Origin: Prosopocoilus inquinatus | Taxonomy: Eukaryota; Arthropoda; Insecta; Coleoptera; Lucanidae | DNA: 64,000 nucleotides | Direction: 5' to 3' | Assembly: GCA_036172665.1 (NCBI GenBank) | Contig: CM069876.1 | Coordinates: forward strand, 45,477,001-45,541,000 | In this document: piece by piece, positions 1 to 11,660 of the stretch | How positions within the stretch are numbered: position 1 is the stretch's first letter | Layout of the letters: every line of letters starts with the position of its first letter | Program-made: the position numbers and the translations under genes | Notes under the pieces: generated by a model | Database searches by the model: none | Told to the model about the DNA's origin: nothing | Seen by the model: only the letters and a program-made list of their open reading frames with translations

Positions 1-275
1 TTACAAGGCCAGAAAGATCTTGTAGTCCAGGTGTGCTTAATTATGCAATCGCTAGGTGATTTTCCGTGCGTAGAAAATGCATCGGATGATGTCTCCCACC
101 TGTATAAAAAAAAATTCAAAGGGGGCGAAAAAGCCTTACAAGGCCAGAAAGATCTCGTAGTCCATGTGCGCTTAATTACGCAATCGCTTGGTGATTTTCT
201 GTGCGTAGAAAATGCATCGGATGATGTCACGCATCTGCATAAAAAAAATCAAAGGGGAAAACAGCCTTTAAGATC
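1..275. repeat. Tandem repeat, 135-bp unit, cut by the left edge
   Basis: Two adjacent units begin with TTACAAGGCCAGAAAGATCT at 1 and 136. The start of a third broken unit follows near 264. The period of 135 bp is exactly 45 codons, so a shared frame stays open through both units and gives related peptides (QSLGDF.CVENASDDV). The array probably continues to the left of the window. I see no start, splice or domain evidence that it is translated. Confidence 0.8.
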
Positions 276-289
276 GGCTGCAGCGTACG

Positions 290-525
290 AAAAAGGGTCT
301 CTTTCGAGTGAAGTTCAGAGTTCCTGACCTGTTTACCTATTTCGTTTTTTCCTCGTTGAAATTAATATTTCATTTTATTTTTTTCCGTCGTTTTCCTCAG
401 TTTGTAATTATTTTCGCGAATGAAGATACCAACTCTGCACGGTGTGAGTTCTTTTTTTAATTTTTGCTAATCAATTTAATCGTAAGCGAAATTTTTATTA
501 ATTTAATTTAAATTCAGTGTTTCGA
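290..525. repeat. Direct duplication, copy A
   Basis: This block shares GAAGTTCAGAGTTCCTGACC, TTTTTCCTCGTTGAAAT, AATTATTTTCGCGAATGAAG and a TTTTTAATTTTTG tract, in the same order, with 1945-2230. Further on, 1290-1410 matches 2375-2480 (GAGATCT.GCTTTGTACGG, GTTAAAAGAATTGG). The two regions are therefore old direct copies, and copy A carries about 0.7 kb of extra sequence that copy B lacks. Confidence 0.7.
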
Positions 526-717
526 GAAAGATTCCACTCAGCGTTGGTTAATTATAAAACACAAATTCATTATTGCGCATAAAGGAAAGGCTATTTTTTT
601 AATAAAAGATATTTGTTTTGTTTGGTACTGAGTATTTGCCCCCTTTTCTCTAAACCATTTTCTATTTATTGCTATGTTTTTATTATTATTTTTTTTTTGT
701 AAAATCCTATATATAAT

Positions 718-905
718 ATTGTGACGATCTAATGCGTGACGAATTAGACTAACATACGTCAGAGCCTGGCGCGTCAAGTCTCGGCGCTTCGACAACATCT
801 GTCTGCTTCGCGAAACGTATTTTCTAGGCGTAGAAAATTCTATAGACAGTCTGGCGCCGTGCGGTCTCGATTCTTGGTTTCGCGATCGGTCGGGGAGTCC
901 TAAAA
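718..905 (-). repeat. Dispersed GC-rich repeat, minus copy
   Basis: Read on the minus strand, this GC-rich block matches 35640-35830 on the plus strand. Shared words include TTCGCGAAGCAG, GAGACTTGACGCGCCAGGCT and GATCGTCACAATATT. Both copies keep an open frame containing SKRRDLTRQALT. I do not recognise the family. It could be an old coding fragment of a mobile element or a non-coding repeat. Confidence 0.65.
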
Positions 906-1410
906 TAATTAAAGTTAACAACAGATCTCTCGAGCTATGTTTAAATAAATTATTTTATACGCATTGTTGAATAAATTAGTGTAACGTTTAAAAAAAAATA
1001 GTTTCTGGTTTCTATTTCAAAATAAATTTAACGAACTCCAAAATCGTAACAATATTTTGTTGAGAAAATTTGATTACTGTATTAAGGGCCGGTCATTCAT
1101 CTCTAATTAACTTCAACCGTTGATTAATTCCTGCAGAAACAATTGTCTCTATAATTTTAACTACGGAAATAAATCAACGATCAATAAGTTAATAAGAGAT
1201 GAAAATATCGCCGCTAAAAGTAATAAATTATAATAAATTAAGTTCAGTTAAACGCCATTCGTGCAACCCGTGGAAAACGAAATGGATGCGGATTTTTGGC
1301 TTTCCATCGGAAAACCAGGGCGCTACAAACAAGGAAAGGAAAATCGAGATCTGACTTTGTACGGACTGTTAAAAGAATTGGGCGGCAAAAGGGGATGAAA
1401 GGTGGGTTTT

Positions 1411-1944
1411 CGACCCCCCCCCCCCCGTTCTCGCACGTTTTTATGTGAGAATGAATCAAGATTTTCAACCCCTTCGATAATTGACGAATTAATTTCATCC
1501 TCGCAATTCTGCAATTCTGAATTTATTATTTTCGATAAAAAAGGGAAAAGTTCTTAGAACGGGTGTTCTTGACCTCGACTTTCGTGCGCAGGCAGCTTTT
1601 TCATTGGGGTCAATTTTCTCGCCGCGCCCAGCCCCAATTCCACCATCACAATCAACGGAAACGAAATTGATTCCGTTGCATGTCGGACCGCGTTATCTCC
1701 AAAACACGAAATCCACCCCCCGCGCCCCGTATCGATTATTGTAGATTTCATGTCCACTGTCTGTGCGTCTTCACCCTCTCGCTTTGTTCATAGGAAATAC
1801 GTTTTCTGTTTTCTGTTTTCCCCCCAACCCCAAAAATCTACATCTACAGAGTACGAGAAAAAAATTCGAATTTCCTTTTCAGGACATTTTCTTCTTCACT
1901 GGATCTGGGTGGTCTAAAAGATTGATTCCCGGTTCATACGGGAG
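1411..1944. other. No gene seen; C-run and ordinary sequence
   Basis: The stretch holds a run of about 14 C at 1415-1428 and otherwise mixed AT-rich sequence with short open frames. I see no convincing exon, RNA gene or repeat partner here. Confidence 0.5.
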
Positions 1945-2480
1945 CATACGAAAAGGGGCGAAGTTCAGAGTTCCTGACCTGTTTAGACGCTCCTCCCTTT
2001 TTCCTCGTTGAAATTTTTATTTTATTTTTAAGTTTCAATTTTGAAAAGAAGTCGTTTTTGATTGCAGTGAATCCTTCGAGCACCCTTTGCGTGGCATTCT
2101 TCAAGCTTTAAATTTTCCTCAGCTTATAATTATTTTCGCGAATGAAGAAACAGCTCTTCACGGAGTGTTTTTTTTTTTAATTTTTGACTATCAATTTGAA
2201 TTTATTAATTTAATTTATATCCTGTGTTCCAATTTAATTCAATCAAATTCTTTATTAGTACATCAGTGTGAACAGCATCGTACATGTCAAATGAAGCCAA
2301 GAAAGATCCCAGCTCAGGATTGATGAGTTACAAAACGAAACAAAAAAAAAACATTAATTTGAAAATCGATTTCTCGCTTTTACCGAAAACCAGAACGCCA
2401 CTAACAAAGAAAATTGAGATCTAGCTTTGTACGGTTTGTTAAAAGAATTGGGGGGCAAAAGGGGGTGAAAAGTGGTTTTT
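1945..2480. repeat. Direct duplication, copy B
   Basis: This is the partner of 290-525 and of 1290-1410. It is more compact because it lacks the segment corresponding to about 530-1250. Near its middle, at 2051-2092, it carries a word (GTTTTTGATTGCAGTGA) that recurs at 23590, 28480 and 44045, so an interspersed repeat family is also present. Confidence 0.65.
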
Positions 2481-2997
2481 TTTTAGCGTGATAGAGGCCG
2501 CAAAGGAAATCATTCCAGTCATAACACCGAACCTCCTTGAGTCAAGTGGTCGTTTAGATATACAAAAATAAACATCGTCGCGATGAAGAACTCTAGATGC
2601 GCGAGAATCACTTCGTGCGTTAGATGAAACGAATTATTCTTTTACTTACTTCATACGTCGTAAAAATTGAAACACTCGGTAGTTCAAGTTCGAACTTAGT
2701 TTTTTTTTTCCAAGTAAATTAGCAATTTCCAAGAGAAAACAAGAATTGGAACGTATTTGGGTCGTCAGCTCATGAAAAATTAAAGCGCACTAGCTGGAGA
2801 TGTTCCAGTTCATCATGAATTCAAGTCGAACTCATTAAATAACCAGGGCCGGATTGATAGGGAAAAATGACAATGATTACAACTTTTCCAGGTACGCCCC
2901 TCGTAATTTATTTATGAAATAAACAACGCAATAATATCGATTCGCTCAAATAATAAAACGGAATAAATCGCATTTACTCGAGCATTCGCATGTATAG
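2481..2997. other. No gene seen
   Basis: AT-rich sequence with no convincing exon, repeat unit or RNA gene. It ends where the array with GGGTGTCC-type ends begins. Confidence 0.5.
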
Positions 2998-5612
2998 GGT
3001 GTCCGGAAATAAAAGCAATTCTTATATATTTTTGTTTTTCTTATGCATGTTGCCCGCCCTCAAATCAAGTTTGCTTTATTAAAAAAAAAATTAAAATTAT
3101 ATTTGTATTTGTAATTCTGTTTGTAACGCTACACGACAATTTGACAGATAGCCTTGTCAATTTTTTTCTTAATTAAATTTTTTTTTTCGAAATGGCTTTG
3201 AATCAAGTGAGAAAAAAAAACAATGGATGCCGAAAATAACCAACGGACGAAAAATGTACTGAGAAATTCGTTTAGTTTTTTAAATATACTTTTTTTTTAA
3301 TTAAACAAAAAATATATCGTCGAGAAAAGGTTTTCAAATTTCAATTTCAAATTCATTTTAGTTTTTGTCGAGGAAGCCGAATGCATACTTTCATTTATTG
3401 CACCTTAGTTTGGGGCACCCTGTATAAAACTAACCGAATAATGCGGAATTGCAATAATTTATTTTAAATAATATCCAAAATTCAAACGAGACCTTCAATT
3501 TTTTTCTTTTTTCTAAGGTGACGATGGTGGCTTAGATTTGTTTAGTTTAGCTTGGATTCATTTAGTTTAGTTTAGATTATTTAGGTCATTTTTTGACATT
3601 ATAAGAAAAGTTGAGGATAGATTCGATTAAGAAAATCCTAAAAGGAAAACGTCTCACTTTATTTATTTATTTATTTTTTTTAATAAGGAAACCGTTAATT
3701 TTGGAACACCCTATACACGAAGAATTTCTAAAGCTGACACAGTAGAGCAAAATTTTTATAATTTTTTAATTAGCGTAATGTAAAACAGCTTAATACTTAA
3801 AAAAATATATAGGTATCAGGGATTTTATTTTTTAAAATTAAAAAAATAATAATTTTAAAGTTAATAATTTAATTTCTGTTAAGGAAGTGATGCATAAACC
3901 TTCGTTTATTGGCACTGCATTTTGGGACAAGAAAATCCAAGACGAAAAGACGTCTTACCTTTTTTTCTTTTGATCAAGGAGGCCGCATTTCAATTCCTTG
4001 TATGTAATTTTGGGACACCCCGTACAATGTTAACGAAGTAAAACCAAAATTATTATTATTCTTTTAATTAGCGTAACGCAAAATACGCTTAACACTTGAA
4101 AAGTATATCAGAAAATGCGTTTGGTTCATTTCAATTTACTTTTTTTTTTTTTTTTTGAAATAAGAAAAAAGTTTTGACTTTAGTTTAATTTCTGTTGAGG
4201 ATTTATTTTTCGAAATTCGAAAGAAAAGTTATGACTTTAATTTATTTTCTGTTGAGGAAACCTAGTACAAATTTTCATTTTTCGCACTTCATTCTGGGAC
4301 ACCCTATATTACACTAACCGAATTACGCAAAATTTATTTTAAGTAAATATTAGAAATTCAAATGAGACCTTTAAATTACTGTTTTTTTTTTTTTTAATTG
4401 AAAAGGTGGTGGTGGAGATTGAATTAGTTTAGTTTAGATTAATTTAGTTCTTGATGTAATCTTTTGACATTAAAAAAAAATTGAGGATGACGATACAACT
4501 TGATAAAGAAAATTCGAAACAAAAAGTCTTACTTTAATTTGTTTTTTAATCAAGGACACCGTATTTCAAACTCTTGCATTTAATTTTGAGACACCCTGTA
4601 GACGAAGAATTTAAAATGCTAATAGAGTAGAGCAACATTATTATTACTTTTTTTAATTAGGGTAATGTTAAAAACTTAATAGTTAAAGAAACAAATACGT
4701 CAGCAGGAAATTCGTTTACTTTAATTTTATTTTTTTCATTTTTTGAAATGAAAGAAAGTTTAGAGGTTAATTTAATTTCTGTTAACAAGAAAGCCATGGA
4801 CTAACCTTCATTTATTTGTCCTTCCCTTTGGGACAAGAAAATCCAAAACGAAAGACGCCTTACTTTACTTCTTTTCGAATTTCAGTTTCTTGCGTGTAAT
4901 TTTGAGACACCCCATACAATGTTAGACAAAGAGCAAAATTGATTTTCTTTTAAATAAGTGTAATGGAAATCTAAAAAAAAACTTATCAGATAATTCATTT
5001 AGTTAATTTTTTATTTTTTGTAATTAAAAAAATGTTTTTAGGTTAATTTAATTTCTGTTTTTCTATCAAGGTAACTTATGTCAATTTCTTGCATGTAATT
5101 TTGGGGCACCCCATACAATGCTAGACAAAGCAGAGTAAATTTGATTTTCTTTTAAATAAGTGTAATTTAAATCTTAAAAAAAAACTTATCAGTAAATTCG
5201 TTTAGTTTTATTTTTTTGAAATTAAAAAGAAAAAAGAAGTTTTGAGGTTTTAATTTATGTTAAGGAAACCATGTATAAATTTTCTTTTTTACATTCATTT
5301 TGGGACACCCTGCCGAAGGATCATCTGAGGCCTGAGAATAATCGGGCCTAAGAACCCCGATTGACCATCATAATCAGGGCTATGAGGACTTTGTAAAAAT
5401 AATAATTTATTTGTCTTTGCTAAAGGCCGCTTAGTTGGAAGCAATTGAATGTATGAGTTATAAGTAAGCTGACCACACGTCCCGATTTTGGCGGGACAGT
5501 TCCGATTTTTTATAATTTGTCCCGTGTCCCGCGGAGCCTTCGAAAAGTCCCGCTTTTCCAAAATAATATACATTTTGCTGGCAAAGTCAAATAGAAGGGG
5601 CTTTGCGAAAAA

Positions 5613-6835
5613 ATGTTCGTCGATTTTCATTTTCTGTCCCTCTTAGTATCTTCCGTTTTTTTTTTTTTTAATTCGTTTTATACTATTGTGTTTCTCTATT
5701 GTTTATTTTTATATAATTTATTTTCTACTAGTTCTCTTCGTCTGAAGATTCACTTGTTTTTGGTTCATCTAAGTGGTAGATCTTTTGTTTTTTTTTTTTC
5801 GTCGATTTTCAATTTTTGTCCTTCCTAGTATCTTTTAGTATCTACCGTTTTTTTTTTAATTCGTTTTATACTATTGTATTGCTCTTTCGTTTATTTTTAT
5901 GTAATTTATTTTCCACATTTTGTTCGTTGACGTTTTTTTTACAGACGTCTTTTGTTTTCTACTAGTTTTCTTCGTCTGAAAACTCACCTGTTTTTTGTTC
6001 ATCTACGTGGTAGATCTTCTTTTGTTTTTTTTTTCGTCGATTTTCAATTTTTGTCCCTCATAGTATGTTCCCTTTTTTATATTCATTTTATATATATTTC
6101 TCTCTTGTTCTTTATTTTTATCTAATTTAATTTTTACAGTCGTCTTTTGTTTTCTATCGGTTTTCTTCGTCTGCAGATTCACTTGTTTTTGGTTCATCTA
6201 ACTGGTAGATCTTTTGTTTTTTTTTCGTCGATTTTCAATTTTTGTCCTTAGTATCTTTTAGTATCTACCGTTTTTTTTTTAAATTCGTTTTATACTATTG
6301 TATTGCCCTTTTGTTTATTTTTATGTAATTTATTTTCCACATTTTGTTCGTTGACGTTTTTTTTTACCGTCGTCTTTTGTTTTCTACTAGTTTTCTTCGT
6401 CTGAAAACCCACTTGTTTTTTGTTCATCTACGTGGTAGATCTTCTTTTGTTTTTTTCGTCGATTTTTTCAATTTTTGTCCCTCTTAGTATGTTCCCTTTT
6501 TTATATTCATTTTATATATATTTCTCTTTTGTTTTTTATTTTTATCTAATTTAATTTTTACAGTCGTCTTTTGTTTTCTACCGGTTTTCTTCGTCTGCAG
6601 ATTCACTTGTTTTTGGTTCATCTAAGTAGTAGATCTTCTTTTGTTTTCTTCCTGGTCTTTACGCTTTTACACTACCTATGTTTTGTTTTTCTTAACAAGT
6701 CGACTTTTCGCACTTTATTTGACGCTTGTCAAATAATTTTTTTTTTCTTTATCGTATTATTGATTTTTTTAATTTGTTTTTATTTTCTACGAATTTGTAT
6801 TTTTATTCTTGGTCGCGTTTCTTACATTTACTTTT
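5613..6835. repeat. T-rich tandem array with CTTTTGTTTT words
   Basis: Units repeat a fixed order of words: GTCGATTTTCAATTTTTGTCC, CTTAGTAT, TATTCGTTTTATA, GTCGTCTTTTGTTTTCTA, GTTTTCTTCGTCTG, CACTTGTTTTTGGTTCATCT and GTGGTAGATCTTCTTTTG. About four copies are visible, and alternating copies are the more alike, spaced about 420 bp apart (the phrase from ACTAGTTTTCTTCG at 5960 and 6390). All open frames here are by-products of T-rich sequence. Confidence 0.75.
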
Positions 6836-7329
6836 GAGACACCCTGTACAGTGCTAACAGAGAAGGCAACATTGTTCTTTTTTTTTAATTTGTGTAAAGT
6901 ATAAACAGGCTTAATACATAAAAAATATATCGTGTAGGAAATAGTTTAAATTTTTTAAATTAAAAGCAGAGTTTTGAGGTTAATTTAATTTCTGTTCGGG
7001 AAGCCGCGTCTGTATAAACTTTCATTTATTGCACTTTACTTTGACACACTCTGTACTATATACGATTAACCAAATAATGGAAATTTTGTAAATAAATATT
7101 CAAAATGTAAATCAGACCTTAAACTGTTATTTTTTCAAGCGGTGATGGCTTTGATTAGTTTAGTTTAATCTGGATTAATTTAGTTCATTTGATTTAATTG
7201 TTTGACATTAAAAAAAAACAATTGAGGATAAAGAAAATCCAAAACGGAAGACGTCTTACTTACTTTAATATTTCTGTATCGAAGAAACCGTGTTTCAATT
7301 TCTTGCATTTAATTTTGGGACATCCTATA

Positions 7330-7402
7330 CAATACTAATTACGAATCTTATACACATTTTGTGTCTTCAAGAGAAATAAAGAATTGAATTGAATGGAATA
7401 GA
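7330..7402 (+). mobile_element. Non-LTR retrotransposon 3' tail fragment
   Basis: The sequence CTTCAAGAGAAATAAAGAATTGAATTGAATGGAAT has an AATAAA signal followed by short ATTGA tandem units, a typical 3' end of an insect non-LTR element. No reverse-transcriptase frame lies next to it, so only the tail seems to remain. Confidence 0.4.
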
Positions 7403-7560
7403 GCAAAATTGATTTTTTTTTTAATGTGCATGTAAAATATTGGAAAATTCGTTTAGTGTTGAAGATGTGTGAGTGTCAAAGGCGGTACGAAAAACGTCTT
7501 GCTTTCATTTTTAAATTAAACCTAAATTTCGGGACACCCTATACAATACCAACCAGCCGA

Positions 7561-8359
7561 TAATCCAGTTACCCAAAGCAAAACAGAATAAATTTATTTT
7601 AAAGTATTAAAATTCAATAAATATGAGAAATCGACTTTTTTTATACAAAAAAAAACAACAATACGGTGACGAACCAAACACACAAAAAAAAAACATTGAC
7701 GTGCAGCATGCAACAACCAACAATTCCAGAGGTGGGTCGTAAAAATCGATGCTATAATATACTATCTCACCTGGTACAGCGAAACCACGTCGAGTTGCAA
7801 CTTGAAAGTGTGAGTTGTCCATATATACAGTGTGCACGCACTAACTGGTTGTTTCAAGTAATACCACCGAACAACAGTGAAGGACGCTTCTTAATTATTT
7901 TTTTCTATTAAGATGACGATTTTGATTAAGACGATGCACACACGTGTTCAGTCGTAAATCACAGACGATTAAGGACACCCGATTAGTAAGGCACAAATGT
8001 TTTAGTTAGTCCTCCGACGAAGTAGGTACACTCGCGAAAATCTTAACCGAGTGGCATTTTTTCGGCGCGGTGCAAAAATTCGTCGTGACAGAGACAGAGA
8101 TAACAAGTCGCTTGATATCGACAGACAGATGCGCTGCTCAAATCTTATCTTTCGCTCTCGGATTATTTAATAATCTTCGTGGTTGTGAGGGGTTTTTTAA
8201 TATCACGTATGCGTCACCTCCTGCTGATAAGCAGAAAAAATGAAATAAAAATCAATGATGGACTCGCCTACTTAAGTACGATGACTATCTAGATTACTTC
8301 TTCTATCGATCAAGTACGTATATTATTTCAAAAAAAAAAAAATTGTTTTTTGAGGTGTA
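7561..8359. other. No gene seen
   Basis: The open frames on both strands at 7607-7911 are not supported by splice sites or protein-like composition. I see no RNA gene. The stretch ends with an A-run before a short inverted-repeat element. Confidence 0.45.
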
Positions 8360-8480
8360 TGTACAGTGGCGATCATCCTAATCGAGACCGCTGCAGGCGC
8401 TAACTGCACCCTTGTTGACGCTGGCAACGAGGGTTACAGAACTGTCAATCGGTTTCGATTCATTTGATCGCGACTGTACA
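8360..8480. mobile_element. Short inverted-repeat element (121 bp)
   Basis: The left end TGTACAGTGGCGATCA and the right end TGATCGCGACTGTACA are reverse complements with one mismatch. The same end word, GTACAGTCGCGA, bounds a 70-bp element at 59305-59374. This marks a MITE-like family with two members in the window. Confidence 0.75.
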
Positions 8481-8500
8481 AGTCCTTCTACGAACGCAAA

Positions 8501-8578
8501 ATGTCGATTAAGAAGAAAACCACAGAGGAAGAGGAAGAAGAAGAAGACACTATGAAAGACATGGTTAGGTTGGGTTGA
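8501..8578 (+). other. Mini-ORF, copy 1 (25 aa, acidic)
   Basis: An ATG after CGAACGCAAA opens a 25-codon frame of the form MSIKKKTT followed by a run of E, then DTMKDM. It is repeated 110 bp downstream. A weak GT site follows DTMKDM. The acidic run could be a real N-terminal exon of an unseen gene, but purine-rich sequence alone could give it. Confidence 0.25.
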
Positions 8579-8610
8579 ATATTTATTTAAAAACAAATTA
8601 TGAACGCAAA

Positions 8611-8733
8611 ATGTCGGTTAAAAAGACAACTGTAGAGGAAGATGAGGAAGATGAAGAAGAGGAAGACACTCTGAAAGATTTTAAAGCTAAAGAAAGAAGT
8701 CATGAAAAATTACCAAAACAAAAAGAGGGTTAA
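8611..8733 (+). other. Mini-ORF, copy 2 (40 aa, acidic)
   Basis: A duplicate of the frame at 8501, again preceded by GAACGCAAA. It reads MSVKKTTVEE, an acidic run, then DTLKDFKAKERS and a stop. Both frames stay open across the differences between copies, which is mild evidence for selection or simply for a young duplication. No splice partner was found. Confidence 0.25.
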
Positions 8734-8799
8734 AAATCAGAAGCTAAATAAATATTGTCAAATTTTTTTTAAAAGTGCCAAAAATTTAAAATAAGAGTT

Positions 8800-10620
8800 T
8801 CTAGGACAACCCAACTCAACTAAATCGAATTCGAGGAAAGAACTATTAAAAAAAACGAAGTTAAAAACAAATTAGCACAGGAGGAAACAATAAACAATAC
8901 AATTTGAAAAAAAAATTAAGAAAAAATTAAGAACCGCCAAAAATTTGAAATAACAGTTTCAAGGTCAACCCAACTCAACTAAATCGAACTCGAGGAAAGT
9001 TAAAAACAAATTAGAACAGGAAACAATAAACCATACAATTTGAAAGAAAAAATAAAAAAATAATAAAGAAAAACGAGAAAAGATAAACAATACAATGTTT
9101 AAAAAGTAAAAATAAAGAAAAACTGCTAAACATTTGAAATAACAGTTTCAAGGTCAACTTAATTTAACTGAATCGCAGTCGAGGAAAGAACTATTAAAAA
9201 AAAAGAAAGTTAAAAACAAATTAGAACGAGAAAAGATAAATGATACAAGTTCTAAAAAAATAGAGAAAAGCTGCCAAAAATTCGCCGCAAAATCAGTTTC
9301 AAGGTCAACACAAACCTATTAAACCCAACCCGAATGAGGTCTAACTAAGTAAAGGCAACCCAAAAAACTAAAAACCGCTAGAAGTCTTAAAGATTTGAAG
9401 AAATACTCTCAAGGTCAACCCAACCCAACTAAAGTCGACGTAAGTGGAAGTAACTTAAGGAAAGAAATATTAAAAAAAACATGAAATATTAAAAAAGAAT
9501 ATAGAGAATAGAAATTAAAGAAAGGATTTTTAAAAAAGAGAAATTAAAAAATTAAAAATTAAAATTAAAAAAAGCCAAAATTAAAAATTTAGGACGCATT
9601 GTCAACTGTCAAAAATGTAAAAAAATCGAAAAAGAAACGGTTTCAAGGTCAACCAAACGCAACCCAACTAAAGTGGAGGCAACCTAAGGAAAGAATTATT
9701 TAAAAAAATATATATGATATATTCAATAGAATATAAAAAATAATAGAAGAAAGAAAAAATAGAATATAAAAAATAAAAATTAATTAAGAAATTAAACAAA
9801 ACCGAGTCCAACCTAACCGAACTGAACCAAACTACCAGTGAAACAAAAAATAAAGAAAATTAAGAAAGTTAAAAATAGAATAACGCCACATTAGAAAAAA
9901 AATCAAAGAATCAAAAAAATTTAAAAATGGCCAAAAATGTAAAAAAATTGGAAAAGAAACAGGTCAAGGTCAATTCAATCCAACTAAAGTCAATATTAGA
10001 ATTAAAAGTATGAAATATTAATTATTAATTAAAATTAAAATTAAAAAATTAAAGAAAATCAAACCCAACCTAACCGAACTGAACCAAACTACCAAGTGAA
10101 ACAAAATATAAAAGAAATTAAGAAAAATAAAAAAAAGTTTAAATTAAAAATTTAGGAAGAATTAAAAAAAATTAAAGAATGTAAAAAATATAAAAAAAAT
10201 TGAAACAGTTTCAACGCCAACCCGATCCAACGTAAGGAAGGAATTATTTAATAAAAAATATGAAATATTAAAAACGATATAAAAAATGAAAATTAAATAA
10301 CATTAAGCAAAACTGAGCCCAACTCAACCGAAATCAACAGAGTAAAACGATAACTGAAAATCGATTAAAAGAAAATAACGTTACATCAAAAAGAGAAGTT
10401 AAAATTAAAAATTAAATTAAATTAGAAATTTAAGAATTCAAGAGTATTAAAGAACTGCAAAAAATATAAAAAGAAATTGAAAAGTTAAATAGTTTCAAGG
10501 TCAATCCAACCAACTTAAAGTCAACCTAGGTGGAGACAATCCAAGGAAAAATTATTTTAAAAGGATATGAAATGTTAAAAAGTATATTAAAAAATTAATT
10601 AAGAAATGAGTCCAACCAAA
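8800..10620. repeat. A-rich degenerate array carrying TCAAGGTCA
   Basis: At least nine units repeat AGTTTCAAGGTCAACCCAAC plus an AACTAAAGTC or AACTAAATCG tail, followed by AAGGAAAGAA and an A-rich filler. Exact TCAAGGTCA lies at 8959, 9148, 9299, 9409, 9643, 9964 and 10495; altered copies lie near 8809 and 10211. Spacing varies from 110 to 530 bp. TCAAGGTCA equals the known extended half-site of monomeric nuclear receptors (FTZ-F1/SF-1 and ERR types). No gene is seen in the block. Confidence 0.75.
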
Positions 10621-10751
10621 ACCAGCTAAAATGAACTAAACTAATAAAAGTAAAACAAACAAACTTTTAAGAAAATAAGAAAAATGAAGAAAAATTAAAA
10701 GAAATTAACTGTTGAGAATCTTAAGTCCATTACCGAATTCACCTTTTTCAA

Positions 10752-10931
10752 TATACAGGGTGAATCAAAACTGAAGAGAGCGGAACGGAGTGGCCGCTTC
10801 AGAACGATTGAAGATTTTGATCGCTTAACGAACAATGTCACTTTCCTTAAAGACTTTTCGCCTTATTCCTTATTCCTCAGAATAAGGAAGTTATTTTCAT
10901 AAAAGTACGTTACCCTGAGTCACCCTGTATA
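10752..10931. mobile_element. Short inverted-repeat element (180 bp)
   Basis: The ends are TATACAGGGTGA and TCACCCTGTATA, exact reverse complements. It resembles the GGGTGTC-type ends of the 3.0-7.6 kb array but is a separate sequence. Confidence 0.65.
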
Positions 10932-11246
10932 CTATAATGCAAACCTATTTCAGATTTTTATTTAATTACTTCATAGAACTTAGATCCACTAATTACTTCG
11001 TGATGAAAAATAGTTTATACAAAACAGAAATCAAAACCTGCTATGTAAAACAATTGCCATTTGAAAATAATTCAAAATAACCCCACCCCCACCAAACCGT
11101 TTCTATTTTGCAATAAATTTGAACCAGTCAGTTTGAATTTTTTGTTTATAAAAGAATGTTTGCAAGTGAGAATGATTTTTTTCTTCGTTGTGGCAACAAT
11201 TAAAATTATTTTTTTGAAAGCGCAAAACAATAGACAATAGGTAGGT

Positions 11247-11269
11247 AATAATAATAATAATAATAATAA
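11247..11269. repeat. (TAA)n microsatellite
   Basis: About eight perfect TAA units. Confidence 0.9.
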
Positions 11270-11394
11270 CTGCCAAGACTAAAAATAATCGAGTGCGTGT
11301 CGTGTGTGCGTGCATTCATATTTTTATAATACTCACTTCCGATTATTTAATAATAGCCCACTCGTTTTAATTAACGTACGCGAATTATTATTTT

Positions 11395-11660
11395 TTGCTT
11401 GTCCGTTTCGGTTTTAGGGGAGCGTCGCGACGCCCGTCGGTCCGGACCAAGGCGCGGTGTCACGTGTTTTGTGGTATCACCTGCGTTCCGACGTCGTCGT
11501 CGCCGGCCCGTCTCCTGAAGGACGAGAACTATACTGCGCCTGTTTGCTCGGCGTCGCAGGTTGCATCTCCCGGCGTCATAGGTTGGTAACGACGACGCTG
11601 AGGTCCTTTTGGGTGGACGCGCTTGCGTCGCTCGCTGATGATTTGGCCTGTAAGCAAGCA
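11395..11660. other. GC-rich CpG island; possible exon or promoter
   Basis: About 260 bp of CpG-rich sequence stands out in an AT-rich neighbourhood. Plus reading: a good acceptor (TTTCGGTTTTAG) ends at 11416 and a frame is open from there (GSVATPVGPD through LLGVAGC), with a possible donor after TTG at 11588. Minus reading: an ATG near 11567 opens MQPATPSKQA through TTTSER and reaches a donor-like CAG|GTGATA near 11481. Both cannot be right, and a CpG-rich transcription start with no coding role fits equally well. Transcript data would settle it. Confidence 0.35.

Larger units (their letters stand above)
2998..7560. repeat. Long degenerate array with GGGACACCCTGTA-type ends
   Basis: The word TTTGGGACACCCTGTA, or a close variant, occurs near 3412, 3703, 4010, 4291, 4590, 4902, 5098, 5298, 6832, 7042, 7314 and 7530. 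It is usually followed by a stretch like ACAATGCTAACNNAG. Spacing is about 200-310 bp, and neighbouring units share an inner phrase (GAGGTTAATTTAATTTCTGTT with a GAAACC core). The reverse-complement word GGGTGTCC opens the array at 2998. Short DNA elements with CAGGGTGTCCC ends are common in insects; here they form a serial array. The run is broken at about 5330-6830 by a different T-rich array. Confidence 0.75.
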
